NCBI GenBank assembly: GCA_023145475.1
Contig: JAGLDR010000068.1
Span: 1 to 37,441 of the forward strand
Source: a bacterium
Lineage (GTDB): Bacteria; UBP6; UBA1177; JAGLDR01
Direction of reading: 5' to 3'
DNA length: 37,441 nucleotides
Shown: one piece after another, positions 16,117-24,700 of the stretch
How the letters are laid out: each line of letters starts with the position of its first letter
How positions within the stretch are numbered: position 1 is the stretch's first letter
The notes under the pieces: generated by a model
Told to the model about the DNA's origin: nothing
Databases searched by the model: none
What the model saw: only the letters and a program-made list of their open reading frames with translations
Translations under genes and position numbers: made by a program

Positions 16117-16710
16117 ATGGCTTATGTAACAGTATTTGACTTTGAAACAACAGGCTTATCACCAACTACAGGTGATAGAGTGATTGAGGTTGGGGCAATT
16201 AAACTTGATGGAAACAGTGTCATTGGAGTTTTTGACTCTCTTGTCAACCCTGGTCGACTGCCATCAAAACGGGCTCAAGATATCACAGGAATTAGCGATG
16301 AAATGGTTCTTTCCGCACCTGATTCTAAAACAGTTTTTACCCAATTTGCCGATTTTCTTGAAGATGACTTGCTCGTCATTCACAATGTTGCCTTCGATAG
16401 TGCCTTTCTCAAACATGAGTTGGATCTTTGTGATATCCAGAGAACTTATGAATATTATTGCACACTAAAAACAGCACGCAAAAAAATTGAGAAGAGTCCA
16501 AATTATCGATTAGCGACCCTCAAAAACTTTCTGCGTCTTCATATGATGGGAAATATGCACCGTGCACTTGCTGACGCTTTTGTTACTGCTCAACTCTATC
16601 TATCGCTTGAAAAACAGCTTGGCGTTGACACCATCAATCTTATGGAAAAAACTTTCAAACAGTATGACAAAGATCAACTTGAAAAGCCATCAATCGCCTG
16701 GTTGAAATAG
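16117..16710 (+). CDS. DEDDh 3'-5' exonuclease, DnaQ-like
   Basis: The 197-aa product has the three exonuclease motifs: ExoI FDFETTG (D8, E10), ExoII HNVAFDSAFL, and ExoIII HRALADAF with the DEDDh histidine. It resembles the proofreading epsilon subunit of DNA polymerase III, and the window also encodes the alpha subunit (dnaE). Stand-alone exonucleases of this fold can also act in RNA or repair metabolism. No clear beta-clamp motif or second domain is seen. GGGAGG lies close before the ATG. Its 3' end overlaps the converging MORN gene by 21 bp, so no terminator separates them. dnaQ is plausible but not certain. Confidence 0.88.
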   Translation: MAYVTVFDFETTGLSPTTGDRVIEVGAIKLDGNSVIGVFDSLVNPGRLPSKRAQDITGISDEMVLSAPDSKTVFTQFADFLEDDLLVIHNVAFDSAFLKHELDLCDIQRTYEYYCTLKTARKKIEKSPNYRLATLKNFLRLHMMGNMHRALADAFVTAQLYLSLEKQLGVDTINLMEKTFKQYDKDQLEKPSIAWLK

Positions 16711-17742
16711 CAACAAATCACCTTCTTCAATTTTCAGGCCTGAATTATCGGGTTCTGTGGCTTCTTCCTCCTCTTCTTCCTCTTCATCGAGTGTGGCAAT
16801 AACTCTCTTTTTACTGTTAGGATCTCCACCAGCAAAAGAGCCTTTTTCCCATCTTCCATATTTAATTTCTCCACCAGTTTTGTCTTGCAAAACACCATTC
16901 CCATGCCGTAAGCCATTCCAAAATTCACCAACATACTGGATACCATTCTTATAGGTTAGCACCCCCTCGCCATTTGGTTTGTTGTTTCGAAAAGAGCCTT
17001 TATAAGTGTTACTCTCTTTTTTATAGAAGAATGTGCCTTGCCCCGCCATGATATTCTTATTAAAATCACCATCATAGAGGTCACCGTTGGCAAAAATCAT
17101 CACCCCCTTTCCCTCTTTTCGGCCATCGATAAAGCCACCTTTATATACATTTCCATTTTTATATTTTCTCGTTCCAAAACCAGTTATAGAATCTTTATTA
17201 AAATCACCCTCATATTCATCACCTGAGGCAAAAATCAAAAGCCCCTTTCCATGCCGCTTTCCTTTGCGAAAAAAACCACGATATTCATTCTCATTAGAAA
17301 ATCGAAAAACGCCTTCGCCCTCCATATAGTCATTATGAAACTCTCCATCATATTGACTGCCTGAAGGAAACTCCATCGTTCCTTCACCCTCCTTCTGCCC
17401 TTTACTAAATTGCCCAGTATAGACAAGTCCACTTTGATAGACCATCACTCCATCACCATCAAACTTGCCAAGATGAAAAAGCCCCTTGTATGTATCACCA
17501 TTAGCAAACTTATAAACACCTTTTCCCTCTTTAAAATCATTAAAATAACCGCCATAGTAGGAATCGCCATTTTTCATTTTATAAAGCTTGCCATGGCTAA
17601 TCAAAGAGCTGTCGGGCAAATCACTTTGGTTACTCTCTCCCTCTTCTGTTTTTTGGATTTCCACTGGTTTCTTTACTTTTTTCTTAGGAACAGAGCCACA
17701 CGAAATAAACAAAAGAAGTAAAACAACAAAAATAACGCGCAT
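16690..17742 (-). CDS. MORN-repeat lipoprotein
   Basis: The 350-aa product has a short signal ending at Cys15 (LFISC), then a linker, then about ten MORN repeats (about 60-310) of the form Y-x-G-x-F...G-x-G-x-x-x-(Y/F)-x-(S/N)-G. A run of eight Glu and an acidic tail close the chain. MORN repeats make a curved beta-sheet and in eukaryotes bind lipids or proteins; in bacterial lipoproteins the role is mostly unknown, and a surface or envelope scaffold is likely. GGAGG lies upstream of the ATG. The last 21 bp overlap the end of the exonuclease gene on the other strand. Repeat number may vary between strains. Confidence 0.88.
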   Translation of the reverse strand: MRVIFVVLLLLFISCGSVPKKKVKKPVEIQKTEEGESNQSDLPDSSLISHGKLYKMKNGDSYYGGYFNDFKEGKGVYKFANGDTYKGLFHLGKFDGDGVMVYQSGLVYTGQFSKGQKEGEGTMEFPSGSQYDGEFHNDYMEGEGVFRFSNENEYRGFFRKGKRHGKGLLIFASGDEYEGDFNKDSITGFGTRKYKNGNVYKGGFIDGRKEGKGVMIFANGDLYDGDFNKNIMAGQGTFFYKKESNTYKGSFRNNKPNGEGVLTYKNGIQYVGEFWNGLRHGNGVLQDKTGGEIKYGRWEKGSFAGGDPNSKKRVIATLDEEEEEEEEATEPDNSGLKIEEGDLLLFQPGD

Positions 17743-17772
17743 AGTAAACCTCCAGAAGTAAACCGTCCCGCT

Positions 17773-17801
17773 ATTTTACACTATTAACAATTATTTCTCA
17801 A
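17773..17801 (-). promoter_or_regulatory. Candidate promoter of the MORN lipoprotein gene
   Basis: On the minus strand, TTGAGA (17796-17801) and TAAAAT (17773-17778) are 17 bp apart, about 30 bp above the ATG. Both hexamers match four to five positions. Confidence 0.52.
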
Positions 17802-17830
17802 GAATCATCGTAAATCTATTTGAATATCTC

Positions 17831-19015
17831 TTATTGAGCAGCTTTATATTCACAGATATCGGAGAAGTGTTCGGGAAGCTCTTCAGCCCATGGAGATGTT
17901 TCAGTTCCAAGTGGATGAGCAGCAAAGAAATCTACAATGTCCTGCGCTTTAATCTCAGCAGAAACACCAGCATTGTGTCCACCATTGTGATCACACACAA
18001 TAACATCGTGCCCTAAATCATTCAAATAGGGTGTTGCAAATCCCGCCATACGGTAAAAGTTCATCTCCATTACTGAATAGGTAAACTTATCTTCTGCCTC
18101 ACTGCCATGTTCAAGAACTTGCACATATTTGTTGGCTGTATCAAGCTCTGGCCAATAAATCATACTGCCAATTGCGATTCCATTGTATGAACCAAGATCA
18201 TCTTGTGAGTTTTGATCTGAAAAATAGGCACCAGAGAGAGAAAAAATGCTCGCAATTTGATCGCCACGCAAGGCACCAAGAGCATTTGACATAATAGCAC
18301 CAGCAGAGTGACCCATTGTATAGATTCGATCCTCATCTACTCCCCATTTTTCATCAACACACGCTAAAATTGCATCAAATAATTCAGCATCAGCACTCCC
18401 TTGTGCCTCAATCGTCAAGTTATCCCAATCAACACCAGTTGGGGGAACGCCCATTTTGAAAAGATCGCCTCTATCTTCAGGTACTGCCAATATAAATGGC
18501 ATCGCACCGTTATCAACCAATCCTTTCATCCAGGCTGATATATTTATTGCTGTATCTCCCATTCCATGCCACAAGAAAATTATTGGCCACGGACCTTTTG
18601 TCTCAACATCTTTCGGGAAATAGAGATAAAACGCTCTCTCTAACCCACCCTCTTCTAAATCCTCACTCTTTTCACCTTTTACGATAAAATCGGTATTAAG
18701 ACCTTCAAGAACCTTTGCGCACTGATCTTCTTCTCCAGTATCCGCAGTGTCTGATGTGTCTGCCGTATCTGCGGTGTCTGCCGTATCAGCACTGTCTGCG
18801 GTATCTGCGGTATCTGCGGTATCGGCACTGTCAGCTGTGTCTGATGTATCAGCAGTGTCTGAGGTATCTGCGGTATCTGAGGTATCTGCGGTATCTGATG
18901 TGTCTGCGGTATCGGCACTATCACCACTGTCTGAATTGTCACTGCTGCCCCCGCAACTGACAAAGCCCATAAAAAGAAAAAATGATAACAAGAACAATAA
19001 AGCACTCTTTTTCAT
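17831..19015 (-). CDS. Lipoprotein alpha/beta-hydrolase (esterase/depolymerase-like) with DTADT linker
   Basis: The 394-aa product starts at ATG 19015, with GGGAGA upstream; an upstream frame extension is not needed. The signal ends at Cys21. Residues 32-92 are a low-complexity spacer of Asp, Thr, Ser and Ala (units DTADT and DTSDT). From about residue 105 comes an alpha/beta-hydrolase domain of the PHB-depolymerase/LpqC-like type: WHGMGD (oxyanion region), GHSAG with nucleophile Ser237, and a probable catalytic His347 in NGGHNAG. It is probably a surface-tethered esterase or polymer hydrolase; the substrate is unknown. It has its own promoter and no obvious operon partner. A similar spacer occurs in the lipoprotein at 31285-32133. 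Confidence 0.85.
   Translation of the reverse strand: MKKSALLFLLSFFLFMGFVSCGGSSDNSDSGDSADTADTSDTADTSDTADTSDTADTSDTADSADTADTADTADSADTADTADTADTSDTADTGEEDQCAKVLEGLNTDFIVKGEKSEDLEEGGLERAFYLYFPKDVETKGPWPIIFLWHGMGDTAINISAWMKGLVDNGAMPFILAVPEDRGDLFKMGVPPTGVDWDNLTIEAQGSADAELFDAILACVDEKWGVDEDRIYTMGHSAGAIMSNALGALRGDQIASIFSLSGAYFSDQNSQDDLGSYNGIAIGSMIYWPELDTANKYVQVLEHGSEAEDKFTYSVMEMNFYRMAGFATPYLNDLGHDVIVCDHNGGHNAGVSAEIKAQDIVDFFAAHPLGTETSPWAEELPEHFSDICEYKAAQ
18740..18922 (-). repeat. In-frame tandem repeats coding the DTADT/DTSDT linker
   Basis: About 60 codons of degenerate 9-bp units encode Asp-Thr-Ala or Asp-Thr-Ser in the esterase lipoprotein. Synonymous codons alternate (tct/tca/gca and others), so the units are not identical. 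Length is likely to vary by slippage or recombination. Confidence 0.85.
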
Positions 19016-19051
19016 AGAAATCTCCCTATTATTAAAAAACAACAACAGCAA

Positions 19052-19081
19052 AGTATAGCAGAAAATAGAGTATATTGTCAA
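19052..19081 (-). promoter_or_regulatory. Promoter of the esterase lipoprotein gene
   Basis: On the minus strand, a consensus TTGACA (19076-19081) and TATACT (19052-19057) are 18 bp apart, about 37 bp above the ATG. The hexamers are strong and the spacing is slightly long. Confidence 0.62.
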
Positions 19082-19105
19082 CAAATAAGCGTCGTAGAAT
19101 GGTAT

Positions 19106-19291
19106 TTAGCTCTTTACTTCAGCACTGCTACACGATTTTGCCATCGGACATCCCTGACACCCACTGCTGCATGAGATAGATATATCTTCTTTCTTCTTTT
19201 GAAAAAAAAGTCCCCTGATAACGGCAGTACGAGTGTAGATAATATATGATAAGGCTATTAAAACAATCGCAATGATAATAATTGTTTCCAT
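19106..19291 (-). CDS. FeoB-associated Cys-rich membrane protein
   Basis: The 61-aa product has one N-terminal membrane helix (METIIIIAIVLIALSYIIY), a basic stretch, then a Cys-rich tail with CSSGCQGCPMAKSC (five Cys). This is the pattern of the small FeoB-associated proteins found after feoB in many bacteria, thought to help ferrous iron passage or FeoB assembly. ATG at 19291 is preferred over the adjacent GTG at 19294 because AGGAG lies 6 nt before it. The Shine-Dalgarno sequence overlaps the feoB stop region (9 bp between the genes), so it is the third gene of the feo operon. Confidence 0.85.
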   Translation of the reverse strand: METIIIIAIVLIALSYIIYTRTAVIRGLFFQKKKEDISISCSSGCQGCPMAKSCSSAEVKS

Positions 19292-19300
19292 CACAATCTC

Positions 19301-21364
19301 CTATAAAAAGAGTCGCCCAATCTGATAGGCAAAAACAGCAACACCAAATGCAATCAGTGTCATACCAAAGAATTGAAAAATGGGCCATCGCCATGAGCGT
19401 GTTTCAGATTTCACAATAGCAAATGTTGCTATACACGGTGCCGATAAGAGTATAAACAGTATAAACGCCAGTGCCGCAGGAAGTGAATATCTCTGTTTAA
19501 TCTTCGCCTGAAGAGAGTTATTATCTTCATCAACATCAGAACCAAGAGAGAAGAGAATGCCAAGCTGAGAGACAAAAACCTCTTTTGCGGCAAGAGAGGC
19601 AACAAATGCGCTACCAACTTTCCAATCGCCACCCATCAAGGCAACAGCTGGTTCAACAAACTTTCCCACTTTTCCTATAAATGAATTTTCTACCTGCATT
19701 TTAACAATCTGCTGGTTACTCATATTCGAGCCTGCTGGAGCTTCATAGCGAGGAAAAACTGTCATCACCCAGAGAATTATCGAAACAGCAAGAATGATTG
19801 TTCCCGCCTTTTCAAGAAAGTGTTTTCCTCTATCCCATGTATAAATCGCAAGAGTTCGCACAGTCGGCATTGCATAGCCTGGCAACTCCATTAAAAGTGG
19901 GTTCTCATCACCTTTTAAGACAGTTTTGCGGAGGAGTTTGGCAACAATCAACCCCACCATCACCCCAAACATATAGATTCCCCACAGTGAGAGCGCTTGA
20001 TATTCAGCAGGGATAAAAATAGAGACAAGCAGGAGATAAACAGGCAGCCGAGCACCACAACTCATAAATGGAATAATCAAAATCGTCGTCAATCGTTCCC
20101 ACTTATTTTCAATGATACGAGCACCCATAATTGCAGGGACAGAGCACCCAAAACCAAGAATCATCGGTACAAAACTTTTACCACTCAATCCAAGTCGTGC
20201 CATATACTTATCCATGATAACGGCAACTCGAGCCATATACCCGCTTCCTTCGAGAAAGGCGATACCAAAAAACATCAAAAAGATGTTGGGAGCAAACAAT
20301 AAAACGCCTCCGACTCCACCTATAATACCATCAACAATCAGTGACCTCAGAAGAGAATCACTCCCGTCCGGCCACAATCCAGAAACAGCGTCCCCAATCC
20401 ACCCAAACAGTGTTTCAAGCCCGCCCATCATCGGATCACCGAGGGTGAAAACCATCTGAAACAGAACAAACATCAGAAGAAAAAAGAGTGGCAAAGAGAG
20501 ATGCTCATGCAAGACAATAGCATCAACTTTTCGTGAAAAAGATGAGCGTACCTCACCACTTCGTTTTATCGCTTTCTTTGAAATATCCTCAATAAGATTA
20601 TAGCGTTCCTTGATAACAGCAGCAACAGAATCAGCGCCATATTCCTTTCTAATCTCACGCTCTAACTCTTTGATGTGAGACTTTATATGAGTGAGAAATC
20701 CATCATCAAAATATTGCTCAATTTGGTTATCTTTTTCAAGAAGTTTAACAGCAATCCACCCTTGTGTCATTTCAACAGAGTGCTGAGCTAAGACAAGCTT
20801 AATATCCTCTATAAAAGATTCCATTTTATCAGAATAGGTAATGCCCGGATATTGTCTCTTCTTCTCATATACAGCAATCGCCGTTGTAAGCAACTCAGTC
20901 AAACCCTCTTTTTTGCTTCCGATACCAGAGACAACAGGAATACCAAGTTCATTAGAGATAGCACTCTTACTGATTTTCATCCCATTCTTCTCAGCAATGT
21001 CCATCATATTCAAAAAGAGAACAACAGGAACACGCATCTCAAGAAGTTGCAGTGTCAGATAGAGATTTTTCTCAAGATTAGAGGCATCAACGACATTTAT
21101 AACTAAATCAGGTTTTTCATTGACGATAACATCTCGTGCAACTATCTCTTCAGGAGAAAATGCACTCATAGAGTAGGTGCCGGGGAGATCGTGGATTTTC
21201 AGATGGTAATCACCGTATGAAACCTCACCCTCTTTACGATCAACCGTAACACCTGGATAGTTTCCTACATGTTGTCGTATCCCTGTTAAAAAATTAAAAA
21301 TCGTGCTTTTACCAACATTCGGTTGTCCAGCAATAGCAATATTTATAAACTTCTTAGCTGACAT
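19301..21364 (-). CDS. feoB: Ferrous iron transport protein B
   Basis: The 687-aa inner-membrane Fe(II) transporter has an N-terminal G-domain: G1 GQPNVGKS (13-20), VGNYPGVTV, G3 DLPG (59-62), and G4 NMMD (119-122; the usual NKxD is replaced, as is common in FeoB). A helical guanine-dissociation-like region follows (about 165-275), then a membrane domain of roughly nine or ten helices with the two Gate-like segments containing VPAIMGAR and a late FVSQLG. The ATG overlaps the feoA stop (TGATG), showing coupled translation. Regulation is probably by iron through the DtxR-like boxes upstream of feoA. All key motifs look intact. Confidence 0.96.
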   Translation of the reverse strand: MSAKKFINIAIAGQPNVGKSTIFNFLTGIRQHVGNYPGVTVDRKEGEVSYGDYHLKIHDLPGTYSMSAFSPEEIVARDVIVNEKPDLVINVVDASNLEKNLYLTLQLLEMRVPVVLFLNMMDIAEKNGMKISKSAISNELGIPVVSGIGSKKEGLTELLTTAIAVYEKKRQYPGITYSDKMESFIEDIKLVLAQHSVEMTQGWIAVKLLEKDNQIEQYFDDGFLTHIKSHIKELEREIRKEYGADSVAAVIKERYNLIEDISKKAIKRSGEVRSSFSRKVDAIVLHEHLSLPLFFLLMFVLFQMVFTLGDPMMGGLETLFGWIGDAVSGLWPDGSDSLLRSLIVDGIIGGVGGVLLFAPNIFLMFFGIAFLEGSGYMARVAVIMDKYMARLGLSGKSFVPMILGFGCSVPAIMGARIIENKWERLTTILIIPFMSCGARLPVYLLLVSIFIPAEYQALSLWGIYMFGVMVGLIVAKLLRKTVLKGDENPLLMELPGYAMPTVRTLAIYTWDRGKHFLEKAGTIILAVSIILWVMTVFPRYEAPAGSNMSNQQIVKMQVENSFIGKVGKFVEPAVALMGGDWKVGSAFVASLAAKEVFVSQLGILFSLGSDVDEDNNSLQAKIKQRYSLPAALAFILFILLSAPCIATFAIVKSETRSWRWPIFQFFGMTLIAFGVAVFAYQIGRLFL

Positions 21365-21582
21365 CAGACAACCTCAATCGCAATCTTCTCTGCCATTCCT
21401 CTGCCCATTGCCACTCTCTTGCCATCTGAATCAACAAGGAGAGGTCCCCGATTGGGATTTGAGACCACAGAGAGACAGCTCCCAACCACAATTCCCATTG
21501 CGGCTAACCGCTTGACAAGGTCACTTCCCGAGAGAATCTCTGTAACTTTGCCCCGTTCTCCATTTTTCAACATTGAAAGCAT
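21364..21582 (-). CDS. feoA: Ferrous iron transport protein A
   Basis: The 72-aa product is a single SH3-like FeoA domain with GERGKVTEI, LVKRLAAMGIVVGS and RVAMGRGMAEKI. FeoA is a small cytoplasmic partner needed for FeoB-mediated Fe(II) uptake. GGAG lies 9 nt before the ATG. It is the first gene of feoA-feoB-FeoB-associated protein, and its stop overlaps the feoB start. The leader of about 70 nt carries the second iron-box copy near the transcription start. Confidence 0.93.
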   Translation of the reverse strand: MLSMLKNGERGKVTEILSGSDLVKRLAAMGIVVGSCLSVVSNPNRGPLLVDSDGKRVAMGRGMAEKIAIEVV

Positions 21583-21638
21583 CTCTCAATCTCCACACAG
21601 TTTGTGACTCACGCTCCACACAACGCCAAAAAAGGCAG

Positions 21639-21657
21639 AGTTAGGAAGCACTAACTT
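21639..21657. promoter_or_regulatory. DtxR/IdeR-like box, promoter-proximal copy
   Basis: The 19-bp site has arms AGTTAG (21639-21644) and CTAACT (21651-21656). It covers the expected transcription start of feoA and is a near-identical copy of the site at 21665-21683, 26 bp away. The TTAG...CTAA symmetry is that of metal-dependent DtxR-family operators. Confidence 0.72.
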
Positions 21658-21659
21658 AA

Positions 21660-21688
21660 CTTATAGTTAGGAAAGACTAACTTGTCAA
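21660..21688 (-). promoter_or_regulatory. Promoter of the feo operon
   Basis: On the minus strand, a consensus TTGACA (21683-21688), a 17-bp spacer and TATAAG (21660-21665) make a strong promoter. The spacer is filled by an iron-box-like palindrome, so a bound metalloregulator would block polymerase directly. Confidence 0.85.
21665..21683. promoter_or_regulatory. DtxR/IdeR-like box, copy between -35 and -10
   Basis: The arms AGTTAG (21665-21670) and CTAACT (21677-21682) lie wholly within the spacer of the feo promoter. It differs from the other copy at only two or three central bases. Iron-dependent repression is the likely role; the regulator gene is not in this window. Confidence 0.75.
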
Positions 21689-21730
21689 GAGGTTTTTCAT
21701 TTTTTTGGAGTTTAAAAGCTATCGTTTAGG

Positions 21731-24700
21731 CTAAATAATAACACACCGCTTGCCATAAGCCGTCTTTAGCAGTCGCAACAACTCATCTGAAAAGACAACT
21801 TTTTTACTAAGAACTGCCTTCCCGTTCTCTTTCGGAAAAGCGATATGTAATTTTAGTGATACGCCACCATATTGAGCAAAGTGCGGCTGTAATAAGTCAA
21901 CTGCTTTATCAACTTCAGTTTGAGAAATCTCAAGATTGAGTGAGATTGCATGCCCCTCCTCTTCAACAAATTGTTTAAATGTCTTAATATCGTTGCGAGG
22001 TTTTAAGATTGCTGCACTAATTCCTGAGAACTCGCCCGTATCTCTATCACGGTTTGCACGAATTTTCACTCTAAAAAAGAGAGGTATCAGATTAGTTAAG
22101 ATTGCAAGTGGCGGCTCATCTGCCTTCGCACTCATCAACTTATTCATTGAAAAGGGAAGTATGTCGCCAGGACCCTCAATAACGCCCCGCAGAAAGAAAT
22201 CACCATCTCGCCCTTTTTGTGGTTTAATCTCAGTCGTTACCACCCCAAAGACCCAGACACTCTCTCTCATTCCATATTTTGAATGGGCAACCTGTTGCGT
22301 CAGAGATGAAACAGAAGGAAGTCTCATATTTTTAATATCCTGCTCAAAATAACGAGCGGGATGACTGCTGAGATAGACACCGAGAACCTCCCTCTCAACA
22401 GCAAGAGTCTGAAAAAGATCCCACTCCTCTGCCTGCACTTTGTCAAAAAAGTCACCATCGCTAATCGCCTCATCTTTCGTATCGCCACTCCCTGACGAAA
22501 AAATAGAAAAGAGGCTCGTTTGACCAGAAAGTCTATCCTCACGAATTTTTGCACCCTCTTTTGAGGCCAAAGGAAGAAGCTCAATCATCAACCCTCTGTT
22601 GATATGTGAAAAATCAAATGCACCAGCTTTTATAAGATACTCAAGCGTCCTCAAATTCACCTTAGCAGTATCAATACGAGAGAGGAAATCTATGAAACCA
22701 TTGAAGCTCCCATTTTTTGCTACATCATCTACAATTTCAACAATTGATGCCTCTCCAACATTTTTTATTGCACCCAATCCAAATCGTATACCCGTTGGAT
22801 TAATGGTAAAATCAACACCCGAAGTATTGACATCTGGTGGCGCGACAACAATCCCCATCTGCGTCGCATCGTTGATATAACTCAGCACTTTTGTAGAATC
22901 TTGAGCAACAGAGGTAATCATTGCCGCAAAAAATTCTTTTGCATAGTGTGTCTTCAAATAGGCTGTTTGATAGCTAATATAGCCATAACAAGCAGCATGA
23001 GATTTGTTAAAACCATAAGAGGCAAACTTAAACATATGGTTAAAAACCTTTACTGCAATCTCTTCTTTAACCCCCTTCTCTTTGGCACCAACAAGAAAAT
23101 CGACTTTCATCGTTTCCATTACATCGAGCTTCTTTTTGCCCATTGCTCGACGAAGAATATCCGCCTTTCCAAGAGAGAATCCCGCCATCACCTGGGAGAT
23201 TTGCATAACCTGCTCTTGATAGACAATAAGCCCAAAAGTTTCTTTGAGAATAGGCTCTAACCATTCGTGATCATAAACTATATCTTCTCTTCCATGCTTT
23301 CTTGCAATATAATTTGGAATAATATCCATTGGACCAGGACGATAGAGAGCAACAGCAGCAATCAAATCTTCAAAACGATCAGGTTTCATACCGTGAACCA
23401 TCTTTGCAAATCCATCACTTTCCATTTGAAAGATACCAAGTGTACTTTGAACACCTAAAAACTCAAAAACAGCAACATCATCAACAGGAATCTTATTTAT
23501 ATCAAAATCGGGAACTCTCTGCCTCACTAACCGTTCCGCATGGGCAATCATCGTCAATGTTTTGAGACCCAAAAAGTCAAATTTGACCAGTCCAACCAAC
23601 TCTACCGCATCTTTATCATACTGCGTTATCCGGTTCTTATCTTTATCAATAAAGAAGGGTGAATATTCCCAAATCTCTTTTGCGCCAATGACCAGTCCAG
23701 CTGCGTGCTTTCCTGTCTGTCTAAAAAGCCCTTCAACTTGCGTTGCAATGTTCAATATTTTACTGTAATCCTCATCATTTTGAACTATTCGACGCTCTCC
23801 TTCAAAAGCGGCAAGTGCGGTAATCAAAGGAGAAATCTTCTCTTTTTCCTCTTTATCAAAATGTTGGTGAGATAAAAAAGCAAGCAGTTGATCTGGATCC
23901 TTTGAAACAGCTTCAGATATCTTATATTTTTCAACAACAAACTTTGTAATATCTTTAACACTTTTTGTTGTTTCTGGGTGCAAAAGCTCATCAAAACTAT
24001 CGGGAAGCAACTTTGCCATATTGTTGGCAATGGTCAAATCCATATCAAGAGCTCTTGCGACATCTCTCACTGCTGACTTTGCCTTCATCTTGGCATAGGT
24101 AGCAATTTGAGCTACATTATTTTCTCCATACTTTTCAGTCACATAGTCAATTACTCGCTCTCTATTATCTTGACAAAAATCTATATCGAAATCGGGCATA
24201 CTCACTCTGTCTGGATTCAAAAAACGCTCAAAAAAGAGTCCATATCGAAGGGGGTCTAAATCGGTGATTTTTGTCGAATACGCAACAAGTGAGCCAGCTC
24301 CACTACCACGCCCCGGACCAACAGGAATATTGTTATCTTTAGACCACTGAATAAAATCAGCAACAATCAAAAAATATCCAGGAAAACCCATCTCAGTAAT
24401 GATACCCAACTCAAATTCTAGTCGCTCATAATACGGTTTTTTTGCAGCATCTGTCGCAATATTCAGCTCTATAAATCGCTCTTCTAACCCTTTGTTTGAA
24501 ATCTGCTTCAAATATATCTCTTCTGAAAGACCTTCGGTATCAAACGGTGGAAGGTAGTTATGCCCAATATCAAGCTCAACTGAGCATCTATCAGCAATCA
24601 CGACTGTGTTGTCTATCGCCTCTCTTCCCGCATCTCCAAGCGATTCAAATTGCGAGCGCATCTCTTGTTCTGACTTCAAATAAAAGGCATCTGTCTCGTG

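Noticed and set aside
18740-18922. CRISPR-like array
   Set aside because: The repeats are 9-bp coding units inside a lipoprotein gene, without unique spacers and without cas genes.
18747-19058. Long plus-strand open frame of Val-Ser-Ala repeats
   Set aside because: It is the complement of the DTADT linker repeats of the esterase lipoprotein; the repeat keeps several frames open and there is no ribosome site.
21620-21640. GCC-tttttt-GGC hairpin in the feoA leader as a riboswitch or attenuator
   Set aside because: A 3-bp stem is too weak, and no conserved riboswitch structure is visible.
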